Positions 9,228-16,528 of a stretch of 64,000 nucleotides of DNA are shown here, in pieces; positions within the stretch are counted from its first letter, which is position 1; every line of letters starts with the position of its first letter. Under the pieces are notes generated by a model, which was not told the DNA's origin, did not search any database, and worked only from the letters and a program-made list of their open reading frames with translations. The translations under genes and the position numbers were made by a program. Origin of the DNA: Bacteroidota bacterium (GTDB lineage: Bacteria; Bacteroidota; Bacteroidia; Flavobacteriales_D; Crocinitomicaceae); the NCBI GenBank assembly GCA_030148165.1, contig JASBTZ010000007.1:248001-312000 (forward strand), given 5' to 3'.

Positions 9228-9347
9228 GAGTCTTAGCTCTTTACTGCATAATTATTACTACTAGTAGCCGAAACACGCGGACTCCATTTTATTTCGTCTA
9301 AAAGTGTGCTAAACACTTAATTATTTTATTTCCAGTTTTTTATTTCA

Positions 9348-9355
9348 TATCTTTA
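9348..9355 (+). promoter_or_regulatory. Putative -7 box (TATCTTTA)
   Basis: TATCTTTA matches the Bacteroidota -7 box TAnnTTTG in seven of eight positions. The expected start point, about seven bases downstream, falls at the first base of the first strong hairpin (9362). No clear -33 TTG is present. Confidence 0.35.
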
Positions 9356-9361
9356 CCTTAA

Positions 9362-9677
9362 CCCTTACACAAATAATAGCTTTTTAAGCAGTTTTGTGTA
9401 ATAGGGGTCGGTGTAAATGGACTTGCACCGAGTATATGTACCGACATTTATTAGCAATGAATATTTGTCGAGACTCTCTAAAAACTCAACATAAGACTGT
9501 AATAAAAAGTATTACAGGAAGAGGATAAGAAGAGAAGCACTTCACCTCAGCAAGTGCGAAAGATGATTAGGTTAGAACAACTCTTTAGGAATTGTTAAAA
9601 CAAGGACCGTAAACATTGAATCAGCTGAGGGATTCATAAGCGAGTAGTTTGCGGACAGTTTTAATTTAATACTAAAG
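9362..9677 (+). ncRNA. Candidate structured RNA or long structured leader
   Basis: Successive hairpins can be read directly: (1) 9362-9373 with 9391-9406, twelve pairs with a two-base bulge; (2) TCGGTGTAA (9408-9416) with TTGCACCGA (9423-9431), nine pairs including one G-T; this competes with GTCGGT (9407-9412) pairing ACCGAC (9440-9445); (3) CTGTAATA (9497-9504) with TATTACAG (9510-9517) around AAAAG; (4) GCACTT (9537-9542) with AAGTGC (9552-9557); (5) a short AACAA/TTGTT stem near 9577-9597. I recognise no known RNA family (not tmRNA, SRP RNA or RNase P RNA). It could be an independent RNA or the 5' leader of the small gene that begins at 9678. Structure is seen; transcription is inference. 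Confidence 0.4.
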
Positions 9678-9929
9678 ATGATGGATTTTACAATTTCTGA
9701 CTTATCGTGTTTAGCCACAATATTAGTTCCATTACTTTCTTTTATCACTTTAAACCGTGCTATCAATAGCAGGAGGAGAAGAATTATATCTGATGAACTC
9801 AAGCATATGGCATCGTTAAAGTCACAGGAGCGGATTGATAAGGATAAAAATCGAGCTGCAATAAAAATTGCAGAACTCGAATATAAAAAAGAACAACTTA
9901 TCGCTCAACAATTATCCAGAGTCTCATAA
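9678..9929 (+). CDS. Tiny membrane-anchored coiled-coil protein (putative)
   Basis: An 83-residue product with one hydrophobic N-terminal segment (LSCLATILVPLLSFITL, about residues 9-25), a basic patch just after it (NSRRRR), and a charged, helix-prone remainder (ERIDKDKNRAAIKIAELEYK) likely to be a coiled coil. The basic patch after the helix predicts the C-terminus in the cytoplasm. Two adjacent ATGs (9678 and 9681) could start it. It lies directly after the hairpin-rich region and may use that as its leader. No homologous family is recognised. The composition looks like a real membrane anchor, but the short length keeps confidence moderate. Small toxins and phage-defence effectors can have such an architecture; this is speculation. 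Confidence 0.45.
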   Translation: MMDFTISDLSCLATILVPLLSFITLNRAINSRRRRIISDELKHMASLKSQERIDKDKNRAAIKIAELEYKKEQLIAQQLSRVS

Positions 9930-10307
9930 TCAACGGTTAATTATTTATTTTGTATTCAATAAAGTACGCAGTTGTTGTCTGATAAAGCATTAATTATTAA
10001 CGAGTCTTTTTTATCCATCGTTCTCAATTATTAACATCTTTTAGATGCCACTCATTTGCCAAAGACGGCACAGTAGCGAACACCTATTACCCGCCTAACT
10101 TCTTCGAAGAGGAGGAGTTTATCGAGGCAATACAGACGCAGCTGGATCAATAGGGATTTCCGTATAAACACTTATTGACCATTTACTACAAAACCACTAT
10201 CTTACACAGCTTCAAAGATTTAAGATACGACAACAATTGATTACATGTAAGTACCTAAACCGATTAGTTGATTATATAAACAAGTTAGGTGGTTTTAAAA
10301 CAAGAAT
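9930..10307. other. Spacer with remnant gene end and cassette boundary
   Basis: About 380 bases. Positions 10001-10153 are an open frame without a start codon that ends in copy B of the remnant peptide. A 10-base palindrome TCTTCGAAGA lies at 10101-10110 and GTATAAACAC at 10162-10171. At 10284-10290 stands GTTAGGT, the exact inverse complement of the site overlapping the next gene's stop codon. ACCTAA at 10253-10258 can also pair with TTAGGT at 10285-10290. Confidence 0.55.
10001..10153 (+). pseudogene. 3' remnant of an unidentified gene (copy B)
   Basis: Fifty codons open without an ATG, bounded upstream by TAA (9998-10000) and ending in TAG. The C-terminal part has normal-protein character (FAKDGTVANTYYPPNFF, then EEEEFIEAIQTQLDQ). 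The last eleven codons are matched at 7346-7381 (FIQAIQTQLEK, stop) and the last five at 6486-6503 (TQLDQ, stop), each in the corresponding frame. DNA identity between copies A and B is 25 of 28 bases over 7354-7381 and 10126-10153. The intact parent gene is not in the window and I cannot name it. Confidence 0.45.
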
Positions 10308-12263
10308 ATGAACGGATTTGACATTTTTAGAATAAACTGTTGGTTGGACGACCTAGAAGATTATAATTATGAAACTTCGATTCTAGTCACCTCATTTGAG
10401 TACTTATTACATCATAACAACTCAGAACAACCAAGAAAAGAGATTTACTCATATATCACCAAGGCCCTAGGAATAAAACTTCAGTTTAAAGACTTTACAT
10501 CGTTCATAGACAAGTCTGAAGACGTAGAACTTGCAGCTATCGAAGATGATGTACTAGTTAAACTAAAAGAATCTTCTCTTGAGAAATTTCGTGAACGGTT
10601 TGATAAGTATTCAATAGACAATCATATAAACAAGTTCGTTGAAATTAAGAACTACGGATTGTCGGAGGTTGAAGTAATAAAAGAGATACTGCTTAAAAGT
10701 TTATTCATAAACATAAACTCTTTTGTAGTATCAGATTTAAAAACACTTATATCTGAGTCTATTAAATCAGAATTTGACCAAAGCAAGATTGATATTTTCA
10801 ATGAATTTCTTATTTGGGAAAACTTAGATAAAAACAAGGCGATATACTCTCTCTTTTCTAAAGCAATTGAATTTGCTATTCTCACTTCAGGCAGAGGAAT
10901 ATCAACAATTTCAAATGACATATTCACCAACAAAACATATTATCTTGATGCTAATGTTATCATTAGGGCATTGGGCGTAGATGGTGAAGAGAGAAAAGCG
11001 AGTATTCTTTCTGTACTTGAATCTTGCAACCATGATGGGATAAAATTCAAAATCGGTAAATGCACTTCTGATGAACTGTATGGAATTGTAAACAAGAGAA
11101 GTAAAGACATCAAAAAAAAGACAAGTTCCGAATCTGAACAAATACTAACGTCAATCATTGAAGATCTTCCTTTGAACAACTCTTTTGAAACGGATTACCT
11201 GAAAAAAAGGAAGGACGGAAGGGTAAAATCTCCAAGCAACTATCGGTTGACTTTGGAACAAGAATTAGAAAAATTCAATGAAAAGTTTTCTCTCCAAGTT
11301 GAAGTAATTAAGAACATTCCCTCCTATCAACTTACTCAATTACAAAAGCAATTGTTCGATGCTAAGAAAAATGAATACGGAATCAGGTATTCAATGGGAG
11401 CAGCATTAGTTGATGCTAAGAATATATTACATGTAAGGAATGTTCGGGATCAAAACAACTATAATTACAAGGATATTAAGTCATTCTATCTTACTACTGA
11501 TGGTACACTAAACGAGATAATCGGAAATGACAACCCGGAAGCTGTAAGTGAAACAATTCTTCCCTCCCAATTATTCGTAATTCATAATTCTTTTCACAAG
11601 ACCACAACAGAACAAGACTATAATGACTTTATTAAATTTATAAAGCTCCGAAAGACTGACTTCAAATTACCAGGAGCTGAAGTCTTTAGTTATTTAGAAC
11701 AGATTCGAGCAGTAACTTCAGAACCTGAGGATATTAAATCAAGCCTACGAGCATATGCGAATTATCGATTCCAGAACAGAGATAAATTCATCGAAAAGAG
11801 TGAGACTATTGTTCCTATCAAAGAATTTACGGCTTCTCTATTAGAAAAGGAGTTGGATAAGAGAAGAACTGATTCAGACGAATATCAAAACGCAAAAAAT
11901 CAAGCAATTGAGAGGTTAACAACGTCCATTAAAACGGCTACTCGCATTGCATACGGTATCGAATTGGTATTGTTAATTATTGCTGCAATCTTACTATTCG
12001 TTTTGAATTCTAGTACAACTGCGACCGCAGTCATTTTAATTGGTCTTGTACTTTTCAGAATACTGTTGTTCGCACTTAAAGATAAGTTCGGGTTTCACAA
12101 GTCTATCAGGAATTGGATTTTCGACCTCTTAGCAAAGCAAACTAGCTTTTACAAGGTACACCCTAACGATTCTGATTTTTTAACTCGAATGGAAGAAATA
12201 AAAAACGCCACCTAACAAAACCTATACGCAATGCCCTTCGGGACACTGCGCATAGCCAAACCG
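10285..12263 (+). mobile_element. Putative integron-type gene cassette carrying a PIN-domain gene
   Basis: The unit begins after G^TTAGGT (10284-10290, fitting GTTRRRY) and ends with an attC-like site at 12210-12269. That site starts with ACCTAAC (fits RYYYAAC and contains the TAA stop codon of the gene), contains an imperfect 15-base stem (12221-12235 with 12241-12255, loop TTCG; mismatches are G-T or A-C type), and ends at GTTATAA. If the unit circularised, the site would become ACCTAAC...GTTAGGT, a perfect inverted pair, as in true cassettes. The gene starts 18 bases after the left boundary and fills the unit. The downstream R' box GTTATAA is degenerate, and no integron integrase gene is present in the window. 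Confidence 0.5.
10308..12215 (+). CDS. PIN-like domain protein with two C-terminal membrane helices
   Basis: A 635-residue protein. Residues 1-205 are helical and unrecognised. A PIN-like nuclease core follows: YYLDANVIIRALG (Asp214 in the first acidic position), GAALVDAKNIL in the middle, and FYLTTDGTLNEI (Asp398 in the position of the third acidic residue). This suggests a metal-dependent RNase, though the domain is larger than VapC-type toxins. Two membrane helices lie at about residues 546-566 and 570-590 (IAYGIELVLLIIAAILLFVL and ATAVILIGLVLFRILLFAL), followed by a basic segment, so the nuclease would be tethered to the membrane from the cytoplasm. The gene is A/T-rich and occupies a cassette-like unit, with its stop codon inside the recombination-like site. 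Membrane-tethered nucleases fit phage defence, but that role is inference. Confidence 0.75.
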   Translation: MNGFDIFRINCWLDDLEDYNYETSILVTSFEYLLHHNNSEQPRKEIYSYITKALGIKLQFKDFTSFIDKSEDVELAAIEDDVLVKLKESSLEKFRERFDKYSIDNHINKFVEIKNYGLSEVEVIKEILLKSLFININSFVVSDLKTLISESIKSEFDQSKIDIFNEFLIWENLDKNKAIYSLFSKAIEFAILTSGRGISTISNDIFTNKTYYLDANVIIRALGVDGEERKASILSVLESCNHDGIKFKIGKCTSDELYGIVNKRSKDIKKKTSSESEQILTSIIEDLPLNNSFETDYLKKRKDGRVKSPSNYRLTLEQELEKFNEKFSLQVEVIKNIPSYQLTQLQKQLFDAKKNEYGIRYSMGAALVDAKNILHVRNVRDQNNYNYKDIKSFYLTTDGTLNEIIGNDNPEAVSETILPSQLFVIHNSFHKTTTEQDYNDFIKFIKLRKTDFKLPGAEVFSYLEQIRAVTSEPEDIKSSLRAYANYRFQNRDKFIEKSETIVPIKEFTASLLEKELDKRRTDSDEYQNAKNQAIERLTTSIKTATRIAYGIELVLLIIAAILLFVLNSSTTATAVILIGLVLFRILLFALKDKFGFHKSIRNWIFDLLAKQTSFYKVHPNDSDFLTRMEEIKNAT

Positions 12264-12269
12264 TTATAA
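12210..12269 (+). repeat. attC-like recombination site (imperfect palindrome)
   Basis: Sixty bases from ACCTAAC to GTTATAA, within the usual attC length range. TAAC (12213-12216) pairs with GTTA (12263-12266). The central stem CTATACGCAATGCCC pairs with GGACACTGCGCATAG in 12 of 15 positions around TTCG. It could alternatively act as a transcription terminator, but no T-run follows. Confidence 0.45.
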
Positions 12270-13049
12270 ACAATTTATTCAGAACAACACCCCCCCCCAC
12301 AACTGTACCAGCCCAGCACAGAAACCAACACCTCTTCCAATACACTAAACCTCCGCCCATGATGAGGTGTTGCCCAATGACAATGACCTGCATGCCTGTC
12401 CGCGATGATGGGTAGCACGGTGACGACGACCTATACTTTTGCTGCCGATGACTTGAAATCTGTCCTAAACGAAGTGAAATGTGAAGGCGATGAATTGTAC
12501 CTCTCCCTCAGTCCCCCTCCACACTTCGACTCCACTCAGTGTGCAAGGGGGAAGTATGATTGAAATGTGTTCTTGATGAGTTGTAGTCCGATGAAAATGA
12601 TATGTACTACTGCTCCCGACGACTTTCAGGAAGGTGAAAACCATAACGCGCCGGGTGAACTGGAAATAACGTAAGGTCAATTAAAAGGTAAATCTCTTCG
12701 CGATGACTTGCACCTCCCCCTCGGTCCCCCTCCTAAGGGGGAAGCCTGATTGAAATGTGCTCTTGATGACTTGCAGTCCGATGAAAATGACATGAAATGT
12801 GCTCTTAATGAGTGTGCGGCGTGTCCCTGACGAAGTATAATGTGAAGAATGCGAGTGGCAATGTGTTCCCGGCGAAGTGAAATGCGTTGAAAACGAATGA
12901 AAATGTGTTCTCGGCGAAGTGAAATGTGGAGAATGCGAGTGGCAATGTGTTCTCGGCGAAGTGAAATGTGAAGAATGCGAGTAGCAATGTGTTCACGATG
13001 ACATGCAGAAGGGTAACCCGCGACTGACACCTGTATACATCAAATTTAC
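12270..13049. repeat. Repeat-filled spacer upstream of ileS
   Basis: No credible gene. It contains a C9 run (12290-12298); a unit of about 93-116 bases present twice (12489-12604 and 12702-12794), each with a C-rich/G-rich palindrome in the middle (around 12512-12552 and 12724-12743); short GATGA-containing words scattered throughout; and a 42-base tandem array at 12821-12988. Frames open across it on the minus strand encode only the translated repeats and are not called. Confidence 0.7.
12821..12988. repeat. Tandem repeat, four units of 42 bp
   Basis: Units start at 12821, 12863, 12905 and 12947, each beginning GTGT and containing CGAAGT and a GAATGCGAGT-like core; a partial fifth unit begins at 12989. 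Units three and four are nearly identical, while unit two is the most diverged in its second half. The unit length is a multiple of three, so the minus strand reads a 14-residue repeat (REHIATRILHISLR), probably by accident. Confidence 0.85.
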
Positions 13050-13057
13050 TATCTTTG
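13050..13057 (+). promoter_or_regulatory. Putative ileS -7 box (TATCTTTG)
   Basis: TATCTTTG is an exact match to the Bacteroidota -7 consensus TAnnTTTG. Transcription would begin near 13064, about 18 bases before the ileS start codon. No clear -33 TTG. Confidence 0.5.
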
Positions 13058-13081
13058 CAGACTAAAAATTTTCTGTAAAGA

Positions 13082-16000
13082 ATGGCGAAAAAATATCCTG
13101 AATACAAAGGTCTTAATATGCCAAATATCGCTGCTGAAGTTTTGCAACAGTGGCAGGATGAGCAGGTTTTTCAAAAATCAATTGAGACAAGAGCGGGAAA
13201 AGAACCATTTATATTTTTTGAAGGTCCTCCTTCAGCCAATGGTCTTCCCGGAATCCATCACGTCATGGCGCGATCGATTAAGGATATTTTTTGTCGCTAC
13301 AAAACACTTAAAGGATTTCAGGTAAAGAGAAAGGCGGGTTGGGATACCCACGGTCTGCCTGTTGAGTTGGGTGTTGAAAGCGAATTGGGAATCACCAAAG
13401 AAGATATTGGCAAGAAGATCAGCGTTGAAGATTACAACAATGCTTGTCGTGAAGCGGTTATGCGCTACACCGATATCTGGAATGACCTGACCGTAAAGAT
13501 GGGTTACTGGGTGGATATGGATGATCCATACATCACCTACAAGCCTAAATACATGGAGTCCGTTTGGTGGCTTTTGGGTCAATTGTATGAGAAGGGAATG
13601 ATCTACAAAGGCTACACCATTCAACCCTATTCACCAAAGGCAGGAACAGGCCTTTCGTCACATGAGCTGAATCAACCCGGCTGCTATCGCGATGTAAAAG
13701 ACACGACTGTTGTCGCTCAATTCAAATTAGCCGAAGGCTCCACTTCCCCCTTTGAGGGGGGACAAAGGGGGGTGACAAAAGGGAGGAATCTACCCGAAAA
13801 CACCTACTTCCTGGCTTGGACGACCACCCCTTGGACCTTGCCATCGAATACGGCACTAGCTGTTGGACCCAAGATCGAATATGTGTTGGTGAAGTCATTT
13901 AACCAGTATACTTTCGAACCGATCAATGTGATTCTAGCGAAAGATCTAGTTGGCTATCAGTTCAATAAGAATTTTGTTCCTGTAGACTCAACGGATGATC
14001 TGACTTCATACAACGCGGGTGATAAAAACATACCCTATTTCATAGTTGATACTTGCACAGGTAATGATCTATGCGGTCTCAGATACGAACAACTATTGCC
14101 GTATGCACTTCCTTATGAAAATGCAGACAAAGCATTCCATGTAATTCCGGGAGATTTCGTAACGACGGAAGACGGTACCGGAGTCGTACACATTGCACCA
14201 ACCTTTGGTGCGGATGATGCGAAGGTAGCTTCAGATGCGGGGGTTCCTGCGTTATTGGTACTTGACGATAATGATACGCCTGTTCCATTAGTGGACCTGC
14301 AAGGAAGATTCCGTTCGGAGATGGGTGAATTCGCCGGCATGTATGTCAAGAATGAATACTACGATGAAGGAACGGCTCCGGATAAGTCAGTAGATGTAGA
14401 GCTTGCGATCAAACTGAAAGAAGAGAATAAGGCTTTCAAAGTGGAGAAGTACGAGCACAGTTATCCCCATTGTTGGAGGACGGATAAACCCGTGCTATAC
14501 TATCCGTTGGATTCCTGGTTTATTCGCGCTACAGAAGCAAAGGATCGAATGATCGAGCTGAATAATACGATCAACTGGAAACCGGAATCAACCGGAACAG
14601 GAAGGTTTGGTAAATGGCTGGAGAACCTAAATGACTGGAATCTTTCCAGATCCAGATATTGGGGAATTCCAATTCCTATTTGGTCCACGGAAGAAGGAGA
14701 TGAACGCATTTGTATTTCTTCAGCGGAACAGTTAAAATCGGAATGTGATAAAGCAGTTGCCGCAGGACTGATGGATTCAAATCCACTTGCCAATTTTGTA
14801 GTGGGTGACATGTCCGAAGAAAACTATGCGCAGATTGATTTTCACAAACATTACGTCGATAATATTACACTGGTTTCTCCTACGGGAAAACCCATGAAGC
14901 GAGAAGCAGACCTGATTGATGTTTGGTTCGACTCAGGCTCCATGCCATACGCACAATGGCATTATCCATTTGAGAACAAGGACCTGATTGAGCAGCATAC
15001 GGCATATCCCGCAGATTTCATAGCGGAAGGGGTTGATCAAACCAGAGGATGGTTCTACACCTTGCATGCTATCGCAACCATGGTATTCGATTCTGTGGCT
15101 TACAAGAATGTGATTTCGAACGGACTCGTTCTTGACAAGAATGGACAAAAGATGTCCAAGCGCTTAGGCAATGCGGTTGATCCGTTTGAAACACTCGAGA
15201 AATTTGGTCCTGATGCTACTCGTTGGTACATGATTACCAATGCGCAGCCATGGGACAATTTGAAGTTTGATCTTGACGGGATAACGGAAGTTCAACGAAA
15301 ATTTTTCGGAACACTCTATAACACCTATTCGTTCTTCGCGCTGTACGCCAACATCGACGGGTTTAATTACGAGGAGGAAGAAATACCTGTAAATGAGCGA
15401 CCTGAAATCGATCAATGGGTTATTTCAAAATTGAATTCACTGATAAAAGAGGTGGATCAATCCTATGCTTCATATGAGCCAACTAAGGCAGGGCGACTTA
15501 TTCAGGAATTTGTAGGGGACCAATTATCCAACTGGTACGTACGTTTGTGTCGTAGAAGATATTGGAAACAAAACACAGATAACGAGGCGGGAATAAAGGA
15601 TAAACTGGCAGCCTATCAGACGCTTTATACCTGCCTGGAGACAGTCGCCATTTTAGCATCTCCAATTGCACCGTTCTTTTCAGATAAATTATTCCAGGAT
15701 CTCAATTCGGTTTCTGAAAGGCATGCCGTTTCTTCCGTTCACCTGGCGGAATTCCCACAGGCAAATTCAGACCTGATCAACAAGGATCTGGAAGCTCAAA
15801 TGGATATTGCTCAGAAGGCATCTTCTCTGGTATTGGGATTGAGAAAAAAGGAGCAAATTCGCGTGAGACAGCCACTTCAGAAGATCATGGTACCAGTTCT
15901 GGATAAAGAGTTTGCCAGAAACATTACACATGTGAAAGATTTAATCCTTTCCGAAGTCAATGTGAAGGAACTTGAGCTATTGGAAGAGGGTAGTGGAGTA

Positions 16001-16528
16001 CTCGTGAAAAGTATCAAACCTAATTTCAAGACAATTGGACCGAAGTACGGCAAGCAGATGAAACAAATCGCTTCAATGATTGGTCAAATGTCAGCTGATG
16101 ATATAGCAGCGGTAGAAGCGAATGAAGGTTGGAAAGGCGAAATTGACGGCGAGCAGATTGAGTTGACACTCGAAGATTTTGATATCCAGGCGCAGGATAT
16201 TCCGGGTTGGCTGGTGAGTAGCGAAGGAGGAATTACCGTTGCGCTCGATATTACGATAAGCGATGAATTGAAGGCTGAAGGGATAGCGAGAGAATTGGTG
16301 AATAGAGTTCAAAATCTGCGAAAGGATTCAGGACTTGAAGTGACAGACAAGATCTTACTAAAGGTTGATACCAATGATAAAATTCGTGAGGCGATCCTAT
16401 CGAATAAGGAATATGTCTGCAATGAAGTATTAGCCAATGACGTGGTGTTCGAATCACTCAGTTCTTCAGCACTTGTAACAGACCTGGAAGAAAGTAATGA
16501 CGCTAAAATCGATTTGGTTAAGTCCTAA
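13082..16528 (+). CDS. ileS: Isoleucyl-tRNA synthetase
   Basis: Cytoplasmic class I synthetase that charges tRNA-Ile. The 1148-residue product has the GPPSANGLPGIHHVMARS block (the HIGH motif variant), the editing-domain motif FLAWTTTPWTLPSN, the signature WFDSGSMPYAQWHYP, GVDQTRGWFYT, and KMSKRLGN for ATP binding. An anticodon-binding domain and a long C-terminal extension typical of this phylum follow. Unusually, residues 218-238, just before FLAWTTTPWT, read EGSTSPFEGGQRGVTKGRNL; this is the translation of a C-rich/G-rich palindromic element inserted in frame (listed separately). It lies between the GCYRDVKDTTVVAQF strand and the editing domain, probably in a surface loop, so activity should be kept. 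The last codons overlap the convergent small gene by four bases. Confidence 0.97.
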   Translation: MAKKYPEYKGLNMPNIAAEVLQQWQDEQVFQKSIETRAGKEPFIFFEGPPSANGLPGIHHVMARSIKDIFCRYKTLKGFQVKRKAGWDTHGLPVELGVESELGITKEDIGKKISVEDYNNACREAVMRYTDIWNDLTVKMGYWVDMDDPYITYKPKYMESVWWLLGQLYEKGMIYKGYTIQPYSPKAGTGLSSHELNQPGCYRDVKDTTVVAQFKLAEGSTSPFEGGQRGVTKGRNLPENTYFLAWTTTPWTLPSNTALAVGPKIEYVLVKSFNQYTFEPINVILAKDLVGYQFNKNFVPVDSTDDLTSYNAGDKNIPYFIVDTCTGNDLCGLRYEQLLPYALPYENADKAFHVIPGDFVTTEDGTGVVHIAPTFGADDAKVASDAGVPALLVLDDNDTPVPLVDLQGRFRSEMGEFAGMYVKNEYYDEGTAPDKSVDVELAIKLKEENKAFKVEKYEHSYPHCWRTDKPVLYYPLDSWFIRATEAKDRMIELNNTINWKPESTGTGRFGKWLENLNDWNLSRSRYWGIPIPIWSTEEGDERICISSAEQLKSECDKAVAAGLMDSNPLANFVVGDMSEENYAQIDFHKHYVDNITLVSPTGKPMKREADLIDVWFDSGSMPYAQWHYPFENKDLIEQHTAYPADFIAEGVDQTRGWFYTLHAIATMVFDSVAYKNVISNGLVLDKNGQKMSKRLGNAVDPFETLEKFGPDATRWYMITNAQPWDNLKFDLDGITEVQRKFFGTLYNTYSFFALYANIDGFNYEEEEIPVNERPEIDQWVISKLNSLIKEVDQSYASYEPTKAGRLIQEFVGDQLSNWYVRLCRRRYWKQNTDNEAGIKDKLAAYQTLYTCLETVAILASPIAPFFSDKLFQDLNSVSERHAVSSVHLAEFPQANSDLINKDLEAQMDIAQKASSLVLGLRKKEQIRVRQPLQKIMVPVLDKEFARNITHVKDLILSEVNVKELELLEEGSGVLVKSIKPNFKTIGPKYGKQMKQIASMIGQMSADDIAAVEANEGWKGEIDGEQIELTLEDFDIQAQDIPGWLVSSEGGITVALDITISDELKAEGIARELVNRVQNLRKDSGLEVTDKILLKVDTNDKIREAILSNKEYVCNEVLANDVVFESLSSSALVTDLEESNDAKIDLVKS
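13744..13773. repeat. Palindromic element inserted in frame within ileS
   Basis: CCCCCTTTG (13746-13754) pairs perfectly with CAAAGGGGG (13763-13771). Related C-rich/G-rich palindromes occur just upstream of ileS at about 12512-12552 and 12724-12743. The element contains no stop in the ileS frame and translates as SPFEGGQRGV. Confidence 0.75.

Larger units (their letters stand above)
9228..9677. other. Hairpin-rich intergenic region
   Basis: A 450-base stretch without a recognisable protein gene. Its first part holds a weak hairpin at 9302-9318. From about 9348 it carries a promoter-like box and then a chain of strong hairpins that I list separately as a candidate structured RNA. It separates the AbiH operon from a tiny membrane-protein gene. 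Confidence 0.6.

Noticed and set aside
10001-10153. Reading the 50-codon open frame as an intact small gene
   Set aside because: It has no in-frame ATG, and its C-terminus is repeated as fragments elsewhere, so a 3' remnant is the simpler explanation.
10093-10290. A second attC-like site upstream of the cassette, starting at GCCTAAC (10093-10099)
   Set aside because: The distance to GTTAGGT (about 190 bases) exceeds the usual attC length and no long imperfect stem joins them. RYYYAAC-type words also occur often by chance.
12821-13010. Possible CRISPR array
   Set aside because: The repeats are directly adjacent without unique spacers, and no cas genes are in the window.
12677-13030. Open frame on the minus strand encoding 14-residue repeats (REHIATRILHISLR)
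   Set aside because: It is the translation of the 42-bp tandem repeat and the neighbouring palindromic unit. There is no signal peptide, domain or promoter, and other frames over the same repeat are also open because the unit length is a multiple of three.
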